A stretch of DNA of 53,106 bases from Phaeoceros laevis (Eukaryota; Anthocerotophyta; Anthocerotopsida; Notothyladales), in contig JBNGIQ010007850.1 of NCBI GenBank assembly GCA_049999765.1, positions 1 to 53,106 of the forward strand. Direction: 5' to 3'. Both the position numbers and the translations under genes were made by a program. Under the pieces are notes generated by a model. It had not been told where the DNA came from, did no database searches, and worked only from the letters and a program-made list of their open reading frames with translations. Each line of letters begins with the position of its first letter. Positions within the stretch are counted from its first letter, which is position 1. Below are positions 10,370-18,599 of the stretch, in pieces.

Positions 10370-12331
10370 ATGGAGCCGGTGGCGGAGGGGCTATGGGTCC
10401 TAGCGGACGGGCACGAGAAGCGGGGGGGTATTAGGGAGGCCATTAAGTGCCTGGAGGCGGTATGCCAGTGCCAGCCGGCGTTCCTGCCTCTCACGGAGGT
10501 GAAGAGCAGGGTGCGGGTGGCTGGACTTCTGCTGCAGCACACGGAAAACGTGGCTCAAGCTAGGCAGCACCTAGAGAGGGCGCAGCTGCTGCTCAAGCAG
10601 ATTCCCTCATGCTTCGAGCTGAAGTGCCGGACGCTGACTTTGCTGGCAGGATGCTACCGGCTGGGAGTAGCTTTGGGACCGCACAAGGTCTCGCTGAGGA
10701 AGGGGCTGGAGCTGGCGCTGGCCGAGGGGCCGCAAGGGTTGCAGTGGGCGTGCAACTTCAGCTTGCAGATGGCATCCACTTTGGTGTCGGAGGTGGAGTT
10801 TACCGGTGCCCTGAAGGCGCTGGACACGGGATTACAGTGCGCTGCCAAGGCGAGGCAGCCGGAGCTTGGCATGGTGTTTGCCACTTCTATGGTGCATGTG
10901 CGGCTGATGAATGCGGAGGAGACTGAGAGCGTGGAAGCAGCGTTAGCCGCTTGCGATGCATTGTGGAGCCAGATCCCACCTCAGGAGAGGTCTGCTCACC
11001 AGTGGATGTGGCTGTACAAGGAGCTGCTGCATGCCTTTCACCTGCTGAGGATTTGCGAGTACAAGGACGCAACGGGGAGGGTGAGCGGGTTGGAGGCCGC
11101 CGTGGCTCGGGCAGTTGAAGAGGAGAAGCAGGGGGATGGTAGTGCGGAGTGGCCGCTGAAGAAGGAGCTGTCCGTTGTGCAGGAGGAGCTATCGAAGCCT
11201 TACTACGCGCATGCCAGGAAAGTGGAGCTTTTGGAGCGCCAACGGAGCTTGCAGGCGCAGCTGGGGGAGCATGGAGCAGGTGTGGACAACTTACGGTTTG
11301 GACAGGGTATGTCGGACACGGTCGGAGATTGGCTCCCCACCGGCATGATCCGGGGTTTGGTGGACCTCATGTCGTTGACTTGTCTCCGGCCCAAGGGTCT
11401 CTTCAAGGAATGCATGAAGCTGTTCGAGTCTGGGTTGGTGCAGGTGGAGCAGGAGCTGGTGAAGCTTGGCATATGCAATGAGGAGGTGAGGGAGACGGAC
11501 CTGCCTAATTGCTCCATATATGTGGCAGCAGCCGGTCTGATGATATGGATGCAGCTGGTGGAAAACAAGGTGGTCATAGACTTGACAAGGGCTGATTTTC
11601 CCGCGGCTCAAGAGGCCCTGGTGAAAATGCTGCAGTACGCCAGTAGGTTCACCATTATGCTGCAGCCTTTTGGCTGCTCACTGCAAATGCTATTAGGGCA
11701 GTATGCACATTCTGTGGGCTGTGTGAGGAGTGCTGCACAGCACTTCATCAAGGCATCCAGGTTGGCAGATAACGCGGGCCTGCAGGCTAGGTGCCATATA
11801 TATGCAGCCCTCTCCCTTCTGTGTATCGGTGATCCCGAAAACTCCTCCCATGCTCTGGACCTGCTGCAACCCGTGTTAGAGGCCATGGATTCTTATGTAG
11901 GAGTACGCGAGAAGACTCTTGCTCTTTTTGTGTCTGGCATTCTTCAGGTGAACCAGCACAACGGCCAGGACGCACGTTCACGGCTGGCCACTGGGTTGAG
12001 GCTAACTTATAGGCATTTAGGCAACAATCAGCTGGTGTCACAGTATCTGACTGTGCTCGGCTCCATTGCTGTATCCATGCATGATCTTGAGGGGGCAGAG
12101 AAGATTTTGTCCTCCTCTGTGACCTTGGCCAAAGCTCTCTTTGACCTTCCAAGCCAGATCGCAATCATGGATGAGCTGAATGGGTTGTTTCGTGAGCTGG
12201 GGGACAAGGTCAGACAGCTGTCTAACATGGAAGCTCAAGAGGAGAAGCGGCAGGAGTTCCTGCGACGGATAGAGGCGGCCAAGGAGTCTGAGCACCACCA
12301 GTTCCTGCTAGACTTCCGGCTTGAAGATTGA
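10370..12331 (+). CDS. SCC4: Sister chromatid cohesion protein SCC4 / MAU2, cohesin loader subunit
   Basis: MAU2/SCC4 binds the N-terminus of SCC2/NIPBL and helps load cohesin onto chromatin. The 653-residue ORF starts MEPVAEGLWVLADGHEKRG and carries family landmarks: IKCLEAVCQ, ARQHLERAQLLLKQIPSCF, ELKCRTL, GLFKECMKLF, ELVKLGI, VENKVVIDLTRADF, QEALVKM, GQYAHSVGC, CIGDPENSSHALDL, MDSYVGVREKTLALF, RLATGLRLTYRHLGN and a final SSSVTLAKALFDLPSQIA. Together they form a tetratricopeptide-like superhelix. Length is close to other plant copies (about 700). The start is the first ATG, in the context GAGGCGATGG. The whole protein is in one exon, whereas as I recall the Arabidopsis gene is split by introns, so a retrocopy or lineage intron loss is possible. 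No frame damage is seen. Confidence 0.95.
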   Translation: MEPVAEGLWVLADGHEKRGGIREAIKCLEAVCQCQPAFLPLTEVKSRVRVAGLLLQHTENVAQARQHLERAQLLLKQIPSCFELKCRTLTLLAGCYRLGVALGPHKVSLRKGLELALAEGPQGLQWACNFSLQMASTLVSEVEFTGALKALDTGLQCAAKARQPELGMVFATSMVHVRLMNAEETESVEAALAACDALWSQIPPQERSAHQWMWLYKELLHAFHLLRICEYKDATGRVSGLEAAVARAVEEEKQGDGSAEWPLKKELSVVQEELSKPYYAHARKVELLERQRSLQAQLGEHGAGVDNLRFGQGMSDTVGDWLPTGMIRGLVDLMSLTCLRPKGLFKECMKLFESGLVQVEQELVKLGICNEEVRETDLPNCSIYVAAAGLMIWMQLVENKVVIDLTRADFPAAQEALVKMLQYASRFTIMLQPFGCSLQMLLGQYAHSVGCVRSAAQHFIKASRLADNAGLQARCHIYAALSLLCIGDPENSSHALDLLQPVLEAMDSYVGVREKTLALFVSGILQVNQHNGQDARSRLATGLRLTYRHLGNNQLVSQYLTVLGSIAVSMHDLEGAEKILSSSVTLAKALFDLPSQIAIMDELNGLFRELGDKVRQLSNMEAQEEKRQEFLRRIEAAKESEHHQFLLDFRLED

Positions 12332-14357
12332 GGGAGCCGTTGTTGGGCATCGGTTGTTGTTGAACATTACACTCGGTGCTTGCTCTGGGCTTCTCCTTGT
12401 TTTGTGCAGGTTGCGGCTTTGCTGACGATTTGTGGGGGCATCTTATTTGCTTCTACCTAACAGGCTGACAATCATTTCTGGTAGGTGTAAAGCTCTCCTG
12501 CCAGGTTCGGACATGTGTTTTTACAAGTGGCTTGGTCCCAAGGCAAATAAGCCTCTGTGGGGAGAACGATTGTCAAGGGAAGTGACATGCGGAGCCACCT
12601 TGTAGTGTAAATAGGTCAGAGTTCTCTTGAGACTGTTCGCACTGTGCCGTGCTGTGCTAGGTGCCACGAAAAGTAGCTCAAAACTCCGCATCACCAGGAA
12701 GTAAGGCGTGCAGTCCTTAAAAGCTGTGCTACGCGGACATCTCGATGTTGGCCTCGGTTTGATAGCGCTGAATCCGGTCGGCCCTTTGGAAGAGCGACAC
12801 AACACTTACGGAACAGCAAGAAGGCATGCTTTTGGCAAGAGTGGCGCGTCAACTTCGTCTACTGTATTAGAGGCGACCCTACACACAGACAAGGATTCAT
12901 CTCAATAGGGCATAACCGACCGTTCTTGGATTTAGCAAGTGTACCAGTGACAATCTGTTGGGAGCGGGGAAGGGATGCCTTCCTCTAGGAGTGGAGAAAT
13001 CAGGCTAAGGACGCTGAGGCTCGGTTACTCCAAGGCCGCCAGCTGTTGCAGCTTAAAAAGACATGGAAGAGCTGTGCATAGTAGCAACTGGCGATATTAT
13101 CTTCGTTTAAAAAGAAGAGGGGTTGACACAGTAGGTGAGGCGGGGTGCAGACTTGGAACAACACCCTCGATCCTGCCTCCTGCTTTGACTGATACCACCT
13201 ACCTGATGCAGATGAGGACAGGAATCAGGATCGTTTCCGTGCATAAGCAAACAGACGAAGAAGTAGATGCAGGTTCGGAGTGTGCTTATAATTAGTGGGG
13301 GTGCAAGCCTGGAGAGCTGAGCATCAAAATTAGAGGGATGGAATCCACCTTCTTTGGACTGATGTGCATAAGTGGCAAGATCCTTGACACCTCAAATGGA
13401 ACCTCGCATCTCAGTCTCTTTGCAAGAAGCTGCAGGTGTAGGGCCTGCAGGGAAGGAGCAAGGCCGGCATGCCCATGCACCTGGACCTTCAGGAAACCGA
13501 ATCCCGTTGTTGAACGGCATCCCACCACATATTGCTGTTCTTGGCGGTTGCAACCTACAGTAGTCCACGTCACTGCCGTCTCTCTGTTGTGCCGGACAGT
13601 ATTACCAGGTAGAAAGTTACAGCGGCTGGTACACTGGCGGATGATTGAGGTGGAAAGGCAGGGCAAAAAGAGGAGGGGAGGGGTCAATGGCAAGATAGGC
13701 TAGGCAATCAGGATATGGGTAGTCTATGGGATGCACCAATTGGGTGGCATTGGGTCTGGTGCTGCATCGCTTCTGCTCCCCCCTGATTGCTCCTCATTGC
13801 CAGCTGATTGATGAGATGGGGGCCGCTTGTCATTGTGGAAAGTATGATAGACACTCTTGACGAGATAGAGGTGAGTCCCCCCCCAGAGACTTATTTTTAG
13901 TCAGGAATGTATGTATGTGCAACAGGGAACAGACTAGGGGTGCCCGGCTGGCACTGCACTAGCCGGCTTCACGCTCCCCACACGTGGTGTGCACAGCTAT
14001 CTTGCTCATGTTGTAGTCTATCTATCTACAGAGTATCGGCGAGTAGTCTATACGTGTATACTCATCGGCAGGCTTGTTGGACGCCTGGCAGCTCCAGGGC
14101 CCAGCAGGCAGATGCTTCCCGTGGTGCAGCCCCATGCAATGCACTGGGTCTGCCTTGCAGTTTCCAGCAAGGTGGAGTACTTCTCTGGCCTCCTAAACGC
14201 TTCTTCATCTCTCCAGCCAAGGACAATGGAATGGCAGTAGGTACATACGCATTCTGAAACCCCACATATCTTCACATTGCTGCTGGTGGCAGTCATTGAC
14301 TGTCAGGTCCCACCAAGCCCTTTTCCAGCTACCGTCTTCTACCCAAAGTCCTACTAC
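12332..14357. other. Intergenic, no gene recognised
   Basis: Contains the SCC4 3' UTR and about 1.7 kb without a recognisable gene. Overlapping ORFs on both strands at 13292-13703 have no motifs. Confidence 0.45.
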
Positions 14358-14366
14358 TAGCCTCTC

Positions 14367-14538
14367 GGCGAGAGCTAGAAAACACTTGGGAGAGGGCGGG
14401 GCCCGCCCTCTCTCCATGGCTCCGGCCATGTCCATCATCCCAGCCACCCTCTCTCCTCCTCACCTCCCTCTACCGTAGCTGTATTCCGTATCGCTCTACT
14501 CTCCACCGGTACCGGCGCGCACCGACAAAGTCATTGAC
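14367..14538 (+). repeat. Left terminal inverted repeat of the Mutator-like element
   Basis: Starts GGCGAGAGCTAGAAAACAC and ends ACAAAGTCATTGAC. It includes a perfect subterminal hairpin at 14390-14412 (GAGAGGGCGGG, one base, CCCGCCCTCTC). Confidence 0.87.
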
Positions 14539-14809
14539 GTGCCTGCCCGTTGGGCGAAACGCTTCAACTCGGCGAAGCTCGGCCATAGCGTTGAGTTGCG
14601 AAGCTCGGCCATAGCGAAGCTTGGCTATGGCCGGGTGAAGCGCTTGTGGCCGCGCAGCCCGCTAGGAGGCGCGCGCCCGCGCCTGGACGTTAGCCAATCC
14701 ACAGGAGGGCGAGCTTCCTGGCCGCTGCTGGCGGACCAGAAGCCATGGCACCAGGAGCCATGGAGTTCTGCAGCAAGGGGGAAGCGCCCCAATCTTGGGC
14801 CCAGGTGCG

Positions 14810-14938
14810 ATGTTTCATGCAGGCAGCGGCCCGGCGGGGCAGCCGTTCCACCAGCAGGCATGCCCGCTGCTGGAGCCCCTGCTGTACAACATGCATTATT
14901 TGAACGATGGCTTCTGGAAGACGCTGCAAATCTCTTGA
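14810..14938 (+). other. Possible captured gene end inside the Mutator-like element
   Basis: One frame reads like the C-terminus of an ordinary protein: open from about 14770, first ATG at 14810, then PLLEPLLYNMHYLNDGFWK and a TGA at 14936-14938. The following 400 bases look like a 3' UTR. I do not recognise the family. A neighbouring frame also stays open (14539-14979), so the coding claim is weak. It is noted because MULEs often carry host gene fragments. Confidence 0.3.
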
Positions 14939-15738
14939 TCTGCGAATGCAGCTGTTGGGATGGCGGTTTTTTCTGCTGAAGAGCACCTGTATGCGTCTTG
15001 CTGTCTGTCTCAGCCGCTGTGCAAATCTTTCGTGGCCGAGTAGGAATCTCTGAATAGAAGGGGCTTTTAGTTTGATGTTGGATGTAGCCTTTCTGTGTTC
15101 GCCGGCTGTGGAAAGTGTGTGCAGAAAGTGTTGAAGTCTGATGGTGCAGTTTGGGACATCAATTTCATGTTGTGGAGGCTAGGTGAAGCAAAAGAAGCAA
15201 GAATGGTTCCAAGGCTTCCTCACAGGACACAGTTTTAGGTCTGGTTACGCAAACAGCCTCTCTCATAGCTTAGGTCAGCGCTTCGCTTTGGTGCAATCTC
15301 TGCGCCGATCAGTACTTCAGTTATGCACCATGGCAGATACATCTGTTGCTGTTAAGGCCGTTTAGCTCGAATTGTACATAGTCAATGAGTTTAAATCATG
15401 TCAGACATCACTCTCAAATCCATTTTTTTGCCAAAGCTATGTACGAAGGTGTGCAGATCCCTTTCTTCTGCTCGGATTGATCACACGTCTTGTTTTTTGA
15501 AGTCGGGAGAGGTTCAATTTTCTTCGTGCTCTTTGGAATGAGCACGCATCTTGTTTGCGCATATGCACAACAGGACGTGCCCAAGGACAAAAACCAGCGT
15601 GCAGTTTGAATTTGAGAAAACAAAATGCGAAGCCACAAGTCAATGACAGGCTTTTTGCCTGACCACTACCCAGGAGCTGAGCAGCAGAGCTGGTGTGCAT
15701 ACAGCAAGTGTAGAGCTCGCGAAAATAAGGAAACGGAA

Positions 15739-16010
15739 GCACACACATCGCATGTCACTACTCTAACTGTTCCTCCCAAACATCAACAAGACACAACAAA
15801 GCACACACATCGCATGGCACTACTCTAACTGTTCCTCCCACCAGATGCTGCAGCTGGCTGTACTCTTAAGTGTTCCTCCCACCAGATGCTGCAGCTGGCT
15901 GTTTTGTAGTTGCCCTTCAAAGGACGCGAAACGAAACAAAGGACGGGAAACTAAATGAAACGAAACGAAACGCAAAAGAAACGAAACGACGCGTAACGAA
16001 ACGCGCCACG
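15739..16010. repeat. Short tandem duplications and an ACGAAAC-rich tract inside the element
   Basis: A 62-base unit starting GCACACACATCGCATG occurs at 15739 and 15801. A unit containing GTTCCTCCCACCAGATGCTG occurs twice between about 15830 and 15903. From about 15920 to 16010 the sequence is a degenerate run of CGAAA / CGAAAC units. Confidence 0.7.
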
Positions 16011-16068
16011 CGAAACTAAGGAAGGAGATGGCGAAACATGCGTTAGGTCGTCGATGGCACAAAATTAT

Positions 16069-16240
16069 GTTAATGACTTTGCCGGTGCGCGCCGGTACCG
16101 GTGGAGAGTAGAGCGATAGGGAATACGGCTACGGTAGAGGGAGGTGAGGAGGAGAGAGGGTGGCTGGGAGGATGGACATGGCCGGAGCCATAGGGAGAGG
16201 GCGGGCCCCGCCCTCTCCCAAGTGTTTTTTAGCTCTCGCC
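16069..16240 (-). repeat. Right terminal inverted repeat of the Mutator-like element
   Basis: Read on the minus strand it starts GGCGAGAGCTAAAAAACAC and follows the left arm over its full length with about eight differences. It carries the same GC-rich hairpin. Confidence 0.87.
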
Positions 16241-16249
16241 TAGCCTCTC

Positions 16250-18464
16250 ACTCCCCGTTACCAACTCTTGTAGTCTACTTTTTGTCCTCATCTCCGGAGA
16301 CATGCGGGTCCATAGGCCGTCAATAGCAGAGAGACACAAATTTGTTATTGGGGGGAAGAGGGAAACAAGGCTCCCATGTGAACACGACGCCTTTATTTTT
16401 TGTAGAGCTTACCGCATGACAGCTGTGTGTGCGCAGGAAGCATCAAACCTGCTTTGGAAGCGCCGAGAAACAGTAGTAAACCCGGGGTTGGGTGTCGGAG
16501 AAGCTCACCTTGTGCAATGTCTCTAGTCCAGCCACTCTAATAACCGCATAAGACAACGCTCAACTCTACACCCACCGAGAGGTCTCGCACTAGTCAAGAT
16601 AGGGTTGGGTGAGAGGGACGTATTACCAGGCAGCCAGCCTAATCTTGACTAATGCGGCCAGCACGGCACAAACAGACATTAGTCACGTTAGGTGGTTACG
16701 CGAACAACAAATGCATGCATTTGAGACAAGTCGTGCTCCACGCGCCTGCCACGACCCATGGGTAACCGATCTCCTGCGTATCCCGCCCCGGCCTGCATTC
16801 TCAGAATCTGGTCGGTCTACCCTAACCAAGCCCCATCCCGAACCGAGATAGGGTGGGTCGGAGGCGGTTCGGGTCAGGGCAGGGGCATAGGGTAGGTCAG
16901 CACAGCGTCCGGCTCGGTCAAACCTGCCACCCGAGGGGACGGGGAAAGGGAATGTTTTTGAGAGCTGTTGTCGACAGTCGGACCCAATTGCATCGGGCAG
17001 ATCTGACGTCACTTTGCCGTAAAGCACGCGGTCAGGTCATCAGGTAGGGGCTTGTACGAACCTACCCCGGTCCAGGTTCGGGTAGCGGTGGACATGTCCA
17101 CGTTCATGGTTCGGGCTTGGGCTTCGGGGGGCCGTACTGGAGCTTGACGTCCCGCCCCCAACAGGCGCGGCGCTTTTCACATGAGAACCGGTGCGGGCTG
17201 CGGGAGGCGTTTTGCGGGCAGGAGCGTGGGGTACCGTGTACGTATCGTATTGTCGAATCCATACGTCCATCGAGCTCTGTTCCCGTTCCGTTTTCGCGTT
17301 TCTGGCGGGGGCACGGCCCGAGGTGGCGTGAGCACTGGCGTCCATCCCACCTCACCATAATCATTGCGCATGATCCATGCGCGCTGCGCGCAGTCCCTTT
17401 TTGGCCTTTTAGCAATTTCTACTTCTGTTTTCGGAGGTGTTCATGAATTCCGCGAGAGCCGCGGAGGCGTGGCCCAGTTTGCGGCCGCAGGATGGAGGGA
17501 GTGGGGGGATCGGACGGCCGGTAAGTCACGACGTGGCCGCACGGGTGGGAAGGAAACAGGACTCCCCGTAGATTCACCATTTTTTGTTAAAAACTAAAAG
17601 GTCCCAGAACGGGTACTACGGTAGTATGTGGCCGGGGTTTACGTTTCGTGGTGGAAGAGCCGAATGAACCACTTGCCAGCTCGGCAAAAAGGGGCAGCCT
17701 CCCTCCGTCCCCTCGAGAGAACCGAGAGGAAGGACAAGGAGGAAGAAGAGCAGGCTAGCCATGTTGTGAGCCTTGTAGGGGACATTCTCGGTGGAGCTCT
17801 GGCTATGGCGGACGCGGCGAGGGTAGTTGTTGGTGGCCCTGTTCTTCGCCTTCGCATGTCTTGACTGTCTCTCTAAGTGCTCCGGCGTAGGCCTGCTTTC
17901 CTGGTTTCTCGGCTAGCCTCGGCTTGCCCTGCCCTGTCTTGCCGCGCTGCGTCCTGTGGTGCCCTCCCTGCTGCGTTGCCATGTTTTGCCTTGCCTTGGT
18001 TGCTCCTCTCTCTTCCGGCGTCCGAGTGCAGCATCTCATGGTCTCTCTGGCCGGCCGCCCTCGCCTCTCTCTGTCTGCCTCCAGCACCGCAGGTGGCTCG
18101 AGCCTTGTCCGGCACTCGCTCTGTCTGTTTCCGCGTCGCTGACCCTTGCTTCTTCATTTAGGCTGCTTGCCTTGGATTCTTGTTGGCCGAGGCAAGGAGG
18201 CGGCGTCTCGGATCCGTGGGCTGGCCTGAGCCTGAAAGAGCGACGCTGGAGCAGCACAGGAGCAGCAGCAGCAGGTCTTAGGGGTGAGTGCGGGACAGTG
18301 TTTATTGTGATTGGTAGGGCCACGGCCCGGCTTGCCTCCTCCTCGCGGCTGGTGTGCGTCCAGTGCTCATCTTCAGCACCTTGCTTGCCTGCCTGCCTGC
18401 GCGTTTGCTCGAGGTTTTGTGGGCAACCGCTGGTGAAGAAGGTACGACGACCTTTTGGCTTCCA
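16250..18464. promoter_or_regulatory. Upstream region and leader of the EBF-like gene
   Basis: No gene recognised. From about 17880 to 18180 the plus strand is pyrimidine-rich (CTTGCC, CTCTCT, TGCCTGCC runs), typical of a long 5' leader or core promoter. The ORF at 17956-18546 and its antisense partner at 18036-18911 lie in this leader and have no known motifs. Confidence 0.4.
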
Positions 18465-18573
18465 TCTGCGTAGGTTTTTGGTGGAGGGGAGAAATGGCCA
18501 ACATTTGAAAGCAGCCGGAAGTGGATACGAAGTGTTGGCTTTGTGAATTTCCGGACCGAGAGAGAGAATTTGG
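18465..18573 (+). repeat. Segment shared with 24662-24763, in the EBF gene leader
   Basis: Starts TCTGCGTAGGTTT, includes CATTTGAAAGCAGCC and GTGTTGGCTTTGTGAATTTC, and ends near GAGAATTTGGC. The same run with small changes occurs at 24662-24763 in the same orientation. Similarity stops sharply on both sides. It ends about 25 bases before the F-box gene ATG, so it is probably transcribed as 5' UTR. Confidence 0.8.
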
Positions 18574-18599
18574 CAGGCAGATGCTAAGACTGCGAGGAT

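Larger units (their letters stand above)
14367..16240. mobile_element. Non-autonomous Mutator-like element (MULE) with 9-bp target duplication
   Basis: Two 172-bp inverted arms (14367-14538 and 16069-16240) bound a 1.5-kb interior. The arms differ at about eight positions by eye. The element is flanked by the same nine bases, TAGCCTCTC, at 14358-14366 and 16241-16249. Long terminal inverted repeats with 9-bp target-site duplications are the hallmark of Mutator-superfamily transposons. No transposase ORF is present, so it would be mobilised in trans. The interior is unrelated to the arms and includes a coding-like stretch (see 14810-14938), which is what a Pack-MULE would look like. The near-identical arms and perfect duplication point to a fairly recent insertion. 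Confidence 0.87.

Noticed and set aside
13292-13703. Overlapping ORFs on both strands (133 and 121 codons)
   Set aside because: Both are open and neither has motifs, so no strand can be preferred.
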